Shown: piece after piece, positions 9,266 through 18,235 of the stretch | Numbering within the stretch: the stretch's first letter is position 1 | Layout of the letters: each line of letters starts with the position of its first letter | Origin: JAUVKT01 sp036350795 | GTDB lineage: Bacteria; Bacteroidota; Bacteroidia; Bacteroidales; VadinHA17 | NCBI GenBank assembly: GCA_036350795.1 | Contig: JAZBNV010000038.1 | Span: forward strand, 1-64,000 | DNA length: 64,000 nt | Reading direction: 5' to 3' | Translations under genes and position numbers: made by a program | The notes under the pieces: model-generated | Databases searched by the model: none | Told to the model about the DNA's origin: nothing | Seen by the model: the letters and a program-made list of their open reading frames with translations, nothing else

Positions 9266-10369
9266 TCACCTGCTGTCGAGGGCCAGAAGAGCAAAGCTGG
9301 CCAGCCAGTGGCTGCCCTCGTAATGTCCGCTGGTAATATCAGGAAGTGAGTGATTTACATGGATATCGCCCAGCCTGCGCAGGTGTTTATACTCGTCGAG
9401 ATAAGAGGCCAGGTTGTAAAAGCACCATGCCCTGCTGTAATTCAGTCCGTCGAGGTGGGCAAGCTGACCGTCGCCACGGTCTGTAACGATGCCAGGTTCG
9501 AGATAGTAATCGGGCTTTGCCAGCTCAGGCATAAAGCTTTTAATCCACTGGCGGAATTCTTCCTGGTCGAGCACTCTCATCATTATATTTACCTCTTCGA
9601 GGCAGGGTGAAAGGAAATCATTGCCGCCCGGTTCCCATGTCATAGGACAATCTTTGTCATAGAAAAAGAAATCTCTCGATCGTTCAGTAATTATGCTTAC
9701 CAGTGCATCGTTGCCGGTAGTAAGAGCATAATCGTATGCAAAGGAAAGGCCAAAGGCAGTGTTAGTATGGGTGCCCACCCTGATAGGGTAGTTGAGTTTT
9801 GGCAGGAATTCAATATACATTTCTGCAATAAGACCGGAAAGAGGATCCAGGTTTTGATATAGTTTGCGGGCAAGAGGATCGTCCCAGGTGTATAATTCTT
9901 CAGCAAGCTTTAAGAGCCAGGCCCATCCGTAGGTTCTTTCAAAGGTCTTGTTTTGTTCTTCTTTAAAGTAGCTTATTTCGCTTGCTATATTGTCTTCTGT
10001 AATCCTTTCAAGAAGAAGGTTCTGAATTTGATCCCTGTTGTCGATATCAGGGAAATTCTTTAATAATTTAACCAGCGACCAGTGCCCGTGAACAGAAGAG
10101 TGCCAGTCGAAGCAGCCAAAGAATGCAGGATGAAGCACCCTTGGTGCCTTTAGGTCAGAATCACCGGTAATGGTCTGGTTGAGTTTATTGGGGTATTCCT
10201 GGCCTACACAGGCAAGTGGCAGTTTAGCCAGGCGCATAGCCTGTTCCAGGTCCAGAAGAGGTTCTTTTACCGTATCCCCGGGCGGGACTTCAGGTTTCTC
10301 TTCAATGGCATTATTGCATGCAGATAAAAGGCCGATAAGAATCAGAATAATATAGCTCCTTGCTTTCAT
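9266..10369 (-). CDS. DUF2891-like lipoprotein
   Basis: A 367-residue predicted lipoprotein; the signal peptide ends in the lipobox LLSAC (Cys18). The mature region contains HPAFFGCFDWHSSVHGHW (about residues 80-97), which I recognise as the hallmark of the DUF2891 family, followed by an alpha-helical body with many Trp, Asp and His residues (RVGTHTNTAFGLSFAYDYA, TWEPGGNDFLSPCLEE, GSHWLASFALLAL). The layout resembles an alpha/alpha-barrel as in glycan-active enzymes, but no catalytic role is established, so none is assigned. It is monocistronic in appearance and convergent with nothing nearby. Family assignment is from memory of the motif. Confidence 0.78.
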   Translation of the reverse strand: MKARSYIILILIGLLSACNNAIEEKPEVPPGDTVKEPLLDLEQAMRLAKLPLACVGQEYPNKLNQTITGDSDLKAPRVLHPAFFGCFDWHSSVHGHWSLVKLLKNFPDIDNRDQIQNLLLERITEDNIASEISYFKEEQNKTFERTYGWAWLLKLAEELYTWDDPLARKLYQNLDPLSGLIAEMYIEFLPKLNYPIRVGTHTNTAFGLSFAYDYALTTGNDALVSIITERSRDFFFYDKDCPMTWEPGGNDFLSPCLEEVNIMMRVLDQEEFRQWIKSFMPELAKPDYYLEPGIVTDRGDGQLAHLDGLNYSRAWCFYNLASYLDEYKHLRRLGDIHVNHSLPDITSGHYEGSHWLASFALLALDSR

Positions 10370-10440
10370 TGGGGATAATATTTATTATAAAGGGAAAGGA
10401 TTACGATTAATTTTATAATTTTATGGAATTAATAAAGTTA

Positions 10441-10448
10441 TATCTTTG
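10441..10448 (+). promoter_or_regulatory. -7 promoter element (TATCTTTG)
   Basis: A perfect TAnnTTTG lies upstream of the lipoprotein gene; no strong -33 TTG is evident. Transcription would start near 10453, downstream of the in-frame ATG at 10423. That is one reason for choosing the ATG at 10528 as the real start of the next gene. Confidence 0.5.
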
Positions 10449-10527
10449 TATAATTTTTATAAAGCTAAATAAAATAGCGCACGAAAAAATATTTCAGAAG
10501 AGCAATAATAAAATAAAAGAATATCCA

Positions 10528-11346
10528 ATGAAAAAAGTTGCACTAGTTCTAATACCTTTATTTATCGTGGCTGTTACAGGCCTTGTTTCATGCAATTCAT
10601 GCAGCTCAAATAAATCTTCTGACCAGGAGAAAATTGAGATTGAAGAAAAATTTTCAGAAGAAATTGAAGATGTGGTATATCCCTTGCCTACATCGGCCGA
10701 TATAATCAGGATGTTAACCGAACTGGAGGTTGGTTATATGATAGGGATATCAAACCCGGTTGAAAATGCCAAGCATTATGTTACCAGCAGGTCCAAGGCT
10801 ATTAATATGGGGGTTTATGGTGCAGATTTATCCTATGCAACCCTGTATAATATGAACCAGGATGTAATTAATTATCTTGATGCTATAAGGGTTCTGGCCA
10901 ATGATTTAAATATGGCCAAGATTTATAACCAGAGATTATACGATGATATAAAGGATAGTTTTGATAATCGCGACAGGCTGGTTGATATTCTTGAGAATGC
11001 ATTCAACGGCACCTATGCATATCTTCATAAAAACGAACAGCAGTCTCAGGCATTAATGGTTGTTGCAGGGGCCTGGGTTGAAGGGATGTATATTACCACG
11101 CATATTTCTGAAGCTACCTACCATGTAAATGGTATTGTTGAGGTTCTTCTGGAGCAGAAAAAATCATTTGAGATGTTTCTCGATCTTGCAGAGCCTCACA
11201 GAGATGATCCTAATGTGAAGGAAATTCTCGAACTCTTTGAACCGATGAGAATTATTTACCAGGGGATTGAAACCAGTCTGTCTATGACAAATGTTGAGGA
11301 TATTACCCTTGAGATTGAAAGGCTGAGAGATAAGATAACTTCATAA
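10528..11346 (+). CDS. Predicted lipoprotein of unknown function
   Basis: The ATG at 10528 gives a clean lipoprotein signal (MKKVALVLIPLFIVAVTGLV then SC, Cys about 22). The longer frame from 10423 adds a non-signal extension and would begin upstream of the probable transcription start. The mature 250 residues are largely alpha-helical and acidic, with segments such as MGVYGADLSYATLYNMNQD and AGAWVEGMYITTHI and a C-terminal helix rich in Glu and Arg. I do not recognise a named domain. It precedes the large ABC fusion gene on the same strand, separated by a strong terminator hairpin, so a functional link is possible but not proven. Confidence 0.8.
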   Translation: MKKVALVLIPLFIVAVTGLVSCNSCSSNKSSDQEKIEIEEKFSEEIEDVVYPLPTSADIIRMLTELEVGYMIGISNPVENAKHYVTSRSKAINMGVYGADLSYATLYNMNQDVINYLDAIRVLANDLNMAKIYNQRLYDDIKDSFDNRDRLVDILENAFNGTYAYLHKNEQQSQALMVVAGAWVEGMYITTHISEATYHVNGIVEVLLEQKKSFEMFLDLAEPHRDDPNVKEILELFEPMRIIYQGIETSLSMTNVEDITLEIERLRDKITS

Positions 11347-11365
11347 AACAAATAATTATTACTGG

Positions 11366-11404
11366 CCGCGAAGAAATATACTAGTATTACTTCGCGGTTT
11401 TTTT
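11366..11404 (+). terminator. Intrinsic terminator between lipoprotein and ABC fusion genes
   Basis: A perfect 8-bp stem (CCGCGAAG at 11366-11373 and CTTCGCGG at 11390-11397) is followed by seven T residues. It ends only 13 bases before the ATG at 11418, so the downstream gene either relies on read-through or on a promoter hidden in or near the hairpin (TATATTTT at about 11404). Confidence 0.88.
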
Positions 11405-11417
11405 ATATTTTCCTCTT

Positions 11418-14400
11418 ATGAGAGAACCCGTACTACTTGCACTGGTACACATATTTGCAATACTTTCGAACATGAACCCCGGGGGGATAACTTCCAGGGG
11501 CAGGAAGATTCTGCACGGATACCTGAAGCGTTATCTCACACCTGAACTGGAGGATGAGTATCTAAGACTCTTCGAGGAAACCTATGAGTTTTATACCGAA
11601 GAACTGGCTAACCTGAGCGAGGAGAGTATTACCGGCGAAAGTTCACTGATAACATTCCAGATTACCAATATATGTCGCCAGATAAGGAAGGGTCTTTACC
11701 TTGATGAGAGGATGATAGTATTTCTTCAACTCCTTGAATTTGTTTACGAAGACGATAAACTATCTGACCAGGAAAGAAAGGTAATTGAGATTGTAGGGAC
11801 TACCTTTAATATATCGCAAAAGGAATATGACAATGCCTTTGCATTTATGCTGGGCGAAAGACTTGATGAGGTATCGGCCGATTGTATAATGATTGCTGAA
11901 GGATGTGATGGCGAGGAAAGTGATTCGTACTGGTTTGAAAATAAGGACAGCTGGAAGAAACTTGAAATAGAGAACCTGAAAGGAACTCTTTATTTTCTGC
12001 ATGTTGCAAGTATTGATGCCCTTATTTTCTCGTATTCTGGCTCGCAGGCACTTTATTTTAAAGGAAGATCGGTTGTTCCGGGAAGGCCATACCTTCTTGA
12101 GCAGGGTGTAAGCATTAAGGGAAAATCAATAAGGTCTATTTATTATTCTGGAATTATCAGGTACTTCTATCGTGATAAGTATTCGGATAAAATTATTTTC
12201 GAGGGTGATGATATAGAATACAGCTTTAAGAAATCAGACCAGGGAGTGAAAAAGATGAGCTTCAGGGCTGATTCGGGCAACCTGATCGGGATAATGGGAG
12301 GCAGTGGCGTAGGAAAATCAACACTGCTTAATATTATGAACGGGAAAATGAAACCTGATAATGGAAGGGTTTTTCTTAATGGCTACGATATTCATTCAGA
12401 TTCGGAAGAATTAAAAGGACTGATAGGGTATATACCCCAGGATGATCTTCTGCTTGAAGAACTTACCGTTTATGCAAACCTGTATTATAATGCGCGCTTA
12501 TGCTTTGGGAACCTCAATGATGAAGAGATCCGCGGATTGGTTGATAAGGTTATATCGGATCTGGAGCTTGATGAGATTCGGGACCTGCAGGTAGGAGATC
12601 CATTAAATAAAAAGATAAGTGGTGGCCAGAGAAAGCGCCTGAATATCGGACTGGAACTGATGAGGGAACCATCAATACTATTTGTCGACGAACCTACCTC
12701 AGGACTTTCATCGCATGATTCCAGCAAGGTGATGGAGTTGCTGAAGAGGCAGACACGAAAGGGAAGGTTAGTGTTTTCCATAATCCATCAGCCATCTTCA
12801 GACATACTTAAAAAGTTTGACCGCTTATGGATACTGGATAAGGGTGGTCATATGATTTATGACGGCGATCCGGTTGATGCCCTGGTGTACTTCAAGACTG
12901 AAACCTCGCTTGCAAATGCAGCTGAGAGTGAATGCAGAACCTGTGGCAATGTTGAAACTGACAATATCCTTCAGTTAATAGAGAATAAGCAGATACTTGA
13001 AGACGGCTCACATGGGAAGGAAAGGCAGATAAGCCCCCAGGAATGGTATATGAGGTACCAGAAAAATATGGCAGTTCTGCCTTTCAGAGGTGAAAGGCAG
13101 AAAATTGCCTTGCCGGTCAGCTTTTTTAAGGTACCCGATAAGTTATCTCAGCTCAAGACATTCTTCAGACGTAATGTTCTGCGTAAATTCTCTGACCGGC
13201 AATATCTTACCATTAACCTCCTGGAGTCGCCGGCACTGGCTTTTATCCTGGCATTTTTGTCAAAATATACCAAGGATACAGGTTATCTGCTTGCCGACAA
13301 TAAAAACCTGCCTGTCTTTCTTTTTATGGCTATTGTTGTAGCCCTTTTTGTGGGGCTTACTGTTAGTGCAGAGGAAATTTTTAAGGACAGGCGTATACTG
13401 GAGCGGCAGAAATACCTGGAGATAAGCCGCTTAAGTTACCTGAGTTCAAAAATTGCCTTCCTTTTTGCCATGTCTGGATTACAGACCCTTTCATTTATAC
13501 TGATTGCAAATACAATACTTGAAATCGAGGGGATGATATTCAGATACTGGATTATCCTGTTTACAGTTTCATGTTTTGGCAATATGCTTGGACTTAATAT
13601 ATCGGCCGGCATGAAATCGGTGGTCAGTATTTATATTCTGATTCCTCTTATTCTTGTTCCCCAGTTGCTGCTTGGAGGTGCAATGATTAAATATGATGAT
13701 TTGCACAGGTCTATGACGAGAGGGATATATGTTCCGGTGGTTGGTGATATAATGACTACCAGGTGGGCTTATGAGGCAATTACAGTTGAGCAGTTCAAGA
13801 ATAATAAGTTTGAAAAGAATTTTTTTGAGTCGGATATGCAGATAAGTCAGAACGACTGGTATGCTTCTTTCCTGGTCCCCTCGCTGGTAACAAAGTTAAG
13901 GGAATGTGAGATTGCAGGTGATAACCCCAGTTACAGGGTGCAATACAATGATAATCTTTATAAGTTAAAAAAATATATAGGCCAGCTCTCTGAGTTGTCG
14001 GAGATTGATAACAGTGATATTGTTGAAAGGTTGGGCTCAGGATCCATTGATTCCAGCCTGGTTGCAGATGCCCTGAAAAGGCTCGACTCCCTGAGGTTAT
14101 ACTTCAGGAATACCAGTCTTTACTATGTTGCTGTTAAAGACACCCAGATGATAAGGCTGGAGGCAAAATACGGAAAAGATGAGCTGGTTGAGCTTAAAGA
14201 CAGGCACAGGAATGAAATGCTTTCAGAGATACTTTTAAACCAGAACAGTACAGAAAAGTTGTTTGAGACAAAAAAATTACTGGTACAAAAAGCCGATCCT
14301 GTTTTTATGGAACCCACCTCTGTGCTCGGACGTGCACATTTCTATGCACCCTACAAGATAGTAGGGTCGAAGAAGATAGATACCCTTACATTTAATGTTG

Positions 14401-14522
14401 CCGTAATATGGCTTATGTCAATCCTCCTTTTTATAAGCCTGTACTATAATTCACTAAAGGTCTTCCTGAGGAGACTCGAATCTCTTTCAATTGCAGGAAA
14501 TATCAATAAAAGAGTAAGTTAA
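11418..14522 (+). CDS. TerB-like/ABCG-type ATPase-permease fusion
   Basis: A 1034-residue half-transporter with extra N-terminal domains. Residues about 1-150 form a helical region with a TerB-like signature (EFVYEDDKLSDQERKVIEIVG). Residues about 160-265 form a beta-rich, possibly FHA-like segment (LYFKGRSVVPGRPYLLEQG). The ABC domain follows with Walker A GGSGVGKST (about 294-302), signature ISGGQRKRLNIG (about 400) and Walker B ILFVDEPTSGLSS (about 420), which is the ABCG/White pattern. The permease part has several membrane segments between about 600 and 790. A large soluble loop (about 800-985) then precedes a last membrane segment near 1000-1018. Substrate unknown. It starts 13 bases after the terminator that follows the lipoprotein gene. 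Confidence 0.88.
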   Translation: MREPVLLALVHIFAILSNMNPGGITSRGRKILHGYLKRYLTPELEDEYLRLFEETYEFYTEELANLSEESITGESSLITFQITNICRQIRKGLYLDERMIVFLQLLEFVYEDDKLSDQERKVIEIVGTTFNISQKEYDNAFAFMLGERLDEVSADCIMIAEGCDGEESDSYWFENKDSWKKLEIENLKGTLYFLHVASIDALIFSYSGSQALYFKGRSVVPGRPYLLEQGVSIKGKSIRSIYYSGIIRYFYRDKYSDKIIFEGDDIEYSFKKSDQGVKKMSFRADSGNLIGIMGGSGVGKSTLLNIMNGKMKPDNGRVFLNGYDIHSDSEELKGLIGYIPQDDLLLEELTVYANLYYNARLCFGNLNDEEIRGLVDKVISDLELDEIRDLQVGDPLNKKISGGQRKRLNIGLELMREPSILFVDEPTSGLSSHDSSKVMELLKRQTRKGRLVFSIIHQPSSDILKKFDRLWILDKGGHMIYDGDPVDALVYFKTETSLANAAESECRTCGNVETDNILQLIENKQILEDGSHGKERQISPQEWYMRYQKNMAVLPFRGERQKIALPVSFFKVPDKLSQLKTFFRRNVLRKFSDRQYLTINLLESPALAFILAFLSKYTKDTGYLLADNKNLPVFLFMAIVVALFVGLTVSAEEIFKDRRILERQKYLEISRLSYLSSKIAFLFAMSGLQTLSFILIANTILEIEGMIFRYWIILFTVSCFGNMLGLNISAGMKSVVSIYILIPLILVPQLLLGGAMIKYDDLHRSMTRGIYVPVVGDIMTTRWAYEAITVEQFKNNKFEKNFFESDMQISQNDWYASFLVPSLVTKLRECEIAGDNPSYRVQYNDNLYKLKKYIGQLSELSEIDNSDIVERLGSGSIDSSLVADALKRLDSLRLYFRNTSLYYVAVKDTQMIRLEAKYGKDELVELKDRHRNEMLSEILLNQNSTEKLFETKKLLVQKADPVFMEPTSVLGRAHFYAPYKIVGSKKIDTLTFNVAVIWLMSILLFISLYYNSLKVFLRRLESLSIAGNINKRVS

Positions 14523-14578
14523 AATAATTATCACCCGGGTTGGTAATGTCGTGCTTATAAGCTTATTTTGCGTTCGTA

Positions 14579-15352
14579 ATGAACGTAGTGAGAGCAAAGA
14601 AACACCTGGGGCAACATTTTTTGACTGACAATACAATCGCAAAAAAGATTGCTGATGTACTGGTTCTGGACCGTACTGATACAGTTCTGGAAGTAGGACC
14701 CGGTATGGGTGTGCTTACAAGATGCCTTATTGAAAGAAAAGTTAAAGACCTGTCGGTAATAGAGATAGATCCGGAATCGATTGGCTACCTGGAGGAAAAA
14801 TTCAGTGGACTCACTATTATTGAGGGAGATTTCCTGAAATATGACCTTCAGAATCATTCCAGAGAGCCCTTTGCCATAATAGGCAACTTTCCATACAATA
14901 TTTCAAGCCAGATTTTTTTTAAAGCACTGGCCAACAGGAATAAAGTGATTGAATTGGCCGGAATGATACAGAAAGAGGTAGCAGAAAGAATTTGTGCGGG
15001 TCCGGGGAGCAAAACATATGGCATTCTGAGTGTGCTCCTGAAGGTGTATTATGATATTGATTACCTCTTCAATGTCCCACCTACTGTTTTTAATCCTCAG
15101 CCCAGGGTAAACTCGGCAGTGATAAGGATGACAAGGAACAATACTGAAGAACCGGGCTGTAATGAGAAACTGCTTACCAGTGTTGTAAAAGCTACTTTTA
15201 ACCAGCGGCGTAAAATGATACGAAATTCTTTAAGATCGGCTTACCCTATCGGCGATGCAGCTAATAAGTATTTAAGCAGGAGGCCTGAACAACTTTCGCT
15301 TGAGGAGTTTATTGAGCTTACTAACTGGGTAGATGAAATAGTACATAATTAA
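14579..15352 (+). CDS. rsmA: 16S rRNA (adenine1518/1519-N6)-dimethyltransferase
   Basis: RsmA (KsgA) dimethylates two adjacent adenines in the 3'-terminal hairpin of 16S rRNA during small-subunit assembly. The 257-residue protein has the family N-terminus KKHLGQHFLTD, the SAM-binding VLEVGPGMGVLT (about residues 38-49), the acidic EIDPE, the GDFLKYDL segment and the catalytic NFPYNIS motif. The C-terminal domain carries FNPQPRVNSAVIRM and FNQRRKMIRNSLR. Length is normal. mgtE follows after 12 bases on the same strand, an arrangement I recall as common in Bacteroidota. Confidence 0.97.
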   Translation: MNVVRAKKHLGQHFLTDNTIAKKIADVLVLDRTDTVLEVGPGMGVLTRCLIERKVKDLSVIEIDPESIGYLEEKFSGLTIIEGDFLKYDLQNHSREPFAIIGNFPYNISSQIFFKALANRNKVIELAGMIQKEVAERICAGPGSKTYGILSVLLKVYYDIDYLFNVPPTVFNPQPRVNSAVIRMTRNNTEEPGCNEKLLTSVVKATFNQRRKMIRNSLRSAYPIGDAANKYLSRRPEQLSLEEFIELTNWVDEIVHN

Positions 15353-15364
15353 AAATAATCCATT

Positions 15365-16735
15365 ATGGCAAGGAAATTTGATTTGAGCAGGGAGTTTATT
15401 TCTGAGCTGCGACAGGCAATAGGTGATAATAATGAGAAGAATTCTCTTCGCCTGATTGATGATTTTCATGCTGCTGACATTGCAGAGTTATACAGGGAAC
15501 TGGATATAGAGGAAGTTCGCTATTTATACCTTTTGCTTGATGGAGAGCTTGCTTCTGATGTGCTGGCTGAACTTGATGATGACGACAGGGAGAGATTCCT
15601 GAAACTTCTCCCGGGCGAAGTTATTGCCCAGAAGTTTATCGATTACATGGATTCTGACGATGCAGCTGACATAATCGGGGATCTGGATGAGGAAAAGAAG
15701 CAGGAAGTACTCCTGCACCTTGACGATGTGGAACAGGCCGGGGATATTGTTGACCTTCTGGCCTATGATGAGAATACCGCCGGGGGATTGATGGGTAAGG
15801 AGATGGTGCTGGTAAATGAAAACTGGACAATTCTTACCTGTTTAAAAGAGCTTGGAAAGCAGGCTGACGAGGTTGATGAGGTTTATTACCTCTACGTGGT
15901 AAACGATGGTAAGATATTGCTTGGAATAGTATCACTTAAGAAGATGCTTCTTTCGAATAATTCGATGAAGGTAAAGAGTATAATTGAGGACGATATAATA
16001 TCTGTTCCAACAGATGCATCATCTGAAGAGGTAGCACAGATAATGGAGAAATACGACCTGGTGGCAATACCGGTTGTTGATTCTATAGGAAGGCTTGTTG
16101 GCAGAATTACCATTGATGATATTGTTGATGTGATACGCGAAGAAGCCGAAAAAGACTACCAGATGGCTTCGGGTCTTATCGACGAGGTAGAATCAGGTGA
16201 TAAAGTTTTCACTATTACCAGGGCCCGCCTGCCATGGCTGCTGATCGGACTTGCCGGGGGTATATTGGGAGCACTTGTTCTGGGCAGGTTCGAGACTAGT
16301 TTAAAGATATATCCCGAGATGGCCTTTTTTATCCCTTTAATAGCGGCTATGGGTGGTAATGTTGGTATCCAGTCTTCAGCTATAATAGTTCAGGGACTGG
16401 CAAATAATACCCTGAAAACAGACAGAACCTTTCAAAGACTGGCCAAGGAGTTTTTTGTTGCTCTGCTAAACGGACTGATACTGGCTCTTTTGATTTTTAT
16501 TTATAATTATTTTGTCAGCGATAGCTTTGCCCTTACAATTACAGTAAGCGTTTCACTGATTTCGGTGGTTGTATTTGCTGCTCTCTTCGGAACCACTATT
16601 CCACTTATTCTGAATCGCTACAAGATCGATCCGGCACTTGCTACCGGACCTTTTATTACAACTATGAATGATATTATCGGCCTGCTTATCTATATGCTTA
16701 TAGGGAGGGGGTTTTATGCAATGTTTACGATGTAA
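15365..16735 (+). CDS. mgtE: Magnesium transporter MgtE
   Basis: A Mg2+ channel of the inner membrane. The 456-residue protein has the acidic cytosolic N domain (residues about 1-135, with repeated LDDDD/DSDDAAD segments that bind Mg2+ and gate the channel), two CBS domains (about 140-260; VPTDASSEEVAQIMEKYDLVAIPVVD) and a five-helix membrane part from about 285. The last helices include GPFITTMNDIIGLLIYM, the conserved pore segment with its acidic residue. It is probably co-transcribed with rsmA, 12 bases upstream. No Mg2+ riboswitch is seen in front of it, so control is probably at the protein level. Confidence 0.97.
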   Translation: MARKFDLSREFISELRQAIGDNNEKNSLRLIDDFHAADIAELYRELDIEEVRYLYLLLDGELASDVLAELDDDDRERFLKLLPGEVIAQKFIDYMDSDDAADIIGDLDEEKKQEVLLHLDDVEQAGDIVDLLAYDENTAGGLMGKEMVLVNENWTILTCLKELGKQADEVDEVYYLYVVNDGKILLGIVSLKKMLLSNNSMKVKSIIEDDIISVPTDASSEEVAQIMEKYDLVAIPVVDSIGRLVGRITIDDIVDVIREEAEKDYQMASGLIDEVESGDKVFTITRARLPWLLIGLAGGILGALVLGRFETSLKIYPEMAFFIPLIAAMGGNVGIQSSAIIVQGLANNTLKTDRTFQRLAKEFFVALLNGLILALLIFIYNYFVSDSFALTITVSVSLISVVVFAALFGTTIPLILNRYKIDPALATGPFITTMNDIIGLLIYMLIGRGFYAMFTM

Positions 16736-16740
16736 ATAGG

Positions 16741-16775
16741 GCATAAGGCATAAGGCGTAGGGCATAAGGCATAAG
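16741..16775. repeat. Five tandem 7-bp repeats (GCATAAG)
   Basis: Units GCATAAG, GCATAAG, GCGTAGG, GCATAAG and GCATAAG follow one another directly after the mgtE stop. They lie in the 70-base gap between the convergent mgtE and MacB-like genes. A downstream TATGCCCCC can pair with the GGGCATA units, so the array may also act as a hairpin terminator. Confidence 0.85.
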
Positions 16776-16805
16776 GCTGACATCTGGCTCTATGCCCCCA
16801 TAGCT

Positions 16806-18059
16806 TTAGCCAAAGCTATAGCCAATGGCGTCGACGGGATTCATTTTGGCGGCTGCATATGCCGGGGCATATCCTGCAACAACTCCAATAGTACCTGAAA
16901 TAAAGATTGCCATAAATATATTGGCAAGGGTGAGATATATACTAAGATCGAACAGGTAGTTTACAACCAGGGTCCCGATAAAGATAAAGAAGAGGCCAAA
17001 AATACCTCCAATAATTGAGAGCAATATGGATTCGTAAAGAAACTGCCACAGGATAAACCTCTTTTTTGCTCCCAGTGCTTTTTGAATGCCAATCTGGTTG
17101 GTTCGTTCCTTAACCGAAACAAACATAATATTGGCAATCCCAAAACCGCCCACAAGGATTGAGAATCCGCCGATTATCCATCCCCCAACATTTATTCCGG
17201 CAAACACACTCTCAAAGCCCTGTGTAAGAAGGCTTGCCTTATTAACCGAGAAGTTACTTTCCTCTCCCGGCCCCAGCCGCCTCGCTGCCCTGAGTATCTG
17301 AACAGTTTCATCACTCAGTTCCTGGGTGCTTATACCCTCTCTTGCTTTAATAATTATGTTTGCCTCTGTAAAACGGTTGCGCAGGTTAACAATATTCCTG
17401 GCATATTTAACAGGCATAAGGACAACCTCGTCCATGCCGCTGTCGCTAAGTCCTCCCTCACCTTCTTTTTTAAACACTCCAATAACCTGCACCTTGTGAC
17501 CGCCAATACTAATTTCTTTTCCAATGGGATTGACATCCTCAAAAACAGATTCGGCAGTTACCGCTCCCAGTACTACAACAGGTTTTCCCGAACTGCTCTC
17601 ATAAGGCGAGAAATACCTCCCTTCTTCAATATCAAAGTTACGTACATCCTCAAGCTCGTGCGTTGTGGCCCAGATCATTGCATCATTTACGAGGCGATCG
17701 AGGTACTTAAGGTTCCGGCTGAAAAAAACAGAGTAGTTGGCAGCTTCAGCCCTGCTTGAGTTTCTTCTGATAGCCTCATAATCATCCATATCGGGCTGAG
17801 GCCACATTATTATATCCCACCATGCGATATTAGGATCAAATGACCATGGCATTTTCTGCACATACAGAACATCATCTCCAAGGGTTGCTATACTATCTTT
17901 AATCGATCTCTCCATCCAGTCGAGTACGGTGAATACTGAAATAATAGCGAAAATCCCTATTGTTATGCCGAACAGGGATAAAAAAGTCCTGAGTTTATTA
18001 ACAATTATAGAGTTTATCGCAAACAGAAAGCCTTCTTTAATCAACCTGAACAGAATCAT
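16806..18059 (-). CDS. MacB-like ABC transporter permease (FtsX domain)
   Basis: A 417-residue permease of the MacB/FtsX type. It has an N-terminal membrane segment (about residues 18-45), a large extracytoplasmic MacB core domain (about 50-270, including MPVKYARNIVNLRNRF), then three membrane segments in the FtsX domain (about 290-315, 340-372, 378-405). The signature GGFGIANIMFVSVKERTNQIG and GIQKALGAKKRFI are typical of the family. Members act with a MacB-type ATPase and often a membrane-fusion protein to drive substrates across the envelope. Neither partner is adjacent here, so it is an orphan permease in this window. Confidence 0.92.
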   Translation of the reverse strand: MILFRLIKEGFLFAINSIIVNKLRTFLSLFGITIGIFAIISVFTVLDWMERSIKDSIATLGDDVLYVQKMPWSFDPNIAWWDIIMWPQPDMDDYEAIRRNSSRAEAANYSVFFSRNLKYLDRLVNDAMIWATTHELEDVRNFDIEEGRYFSPYESSSGKPVVVLGAVTAESVFEDVNPIGKEISIGGHKVQVIGVFKKEGEGGLSDSGMDEVVLMPVKYARNIVNLRNRFTEANIIIKAREGISTQELSDETVQILRAARRLGPGEESNFSVNKASLLTQGFESVFAGINVGGWIIGGFSILVGGFGIANIMFVSVKERTNQIGIQKALGAKKRFILWQFLYESILLSIIGGIFGLFFIFIGTLVVNYLFDLSIYLTLANIFMAIFISGTIGVVAGYAPAYAAAKMNPVDAIGYSFG

Positions 18060-18099
18060 CCCGTAAACTGTTTTAATTCTAGATTTATTTTACCTGAAT

Positions 18100-18107
18100 C
18101 AAAGATA
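18100..18107 (-). promoter_or_regulatory. -7 promoter element for the MacB-like gene
   Basis: The minus strand reads TATCTTTG, a perfect TAnnTTTG, about 40 bases upstream of the ATG at 18059. No clear TTG is found at the expected -33 position. Confidence 0.45.
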
Positions 18108-18160
18108 ACTATTAATAAGCTTACTTTAATTATCAGTCTGGTTTAAAATTGTTTATTGCG

Positions 18161-18191
18161 TTGTTTAGCAATAAAAAAATATCTATTTTTG
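18161..18191 (+). promoter_or_regulatory. purH: Promoter of purH
   Basis: TTG (18161-18163), a 20-base spacer and TATTTTTG (18184-18191) match the Bacteroidota -33/-7 consensus. Transcription would begin near 18196, leaving a 5' leader of about 40 bases. I see no purine riboswitch in that leader. Confidence 0.6.
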
Positions 18192-18235
18192 GAAGCTGTT
18201 AAGCTAATACAAATTGTTTTTGCAACTTCCTGATA

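Noticed and set aside
10423..10527. Upstream start for the lipoprotein gene
   Set aside because: It precedes the likely transcription start and hides the lipoprotein signal.
14521..14578. Riboswitch or Mg2+ sensor upstream of rsmA-mgtE
   Set aside because: The gap is only 56 bases, with no recognisable structured aptamer.
16553..16783. Minus-strand frame with repeated ALCLMPY residues
   Set aside because: It is an artefact of the GCATAAG heptamer array and the antisense of mgtE.
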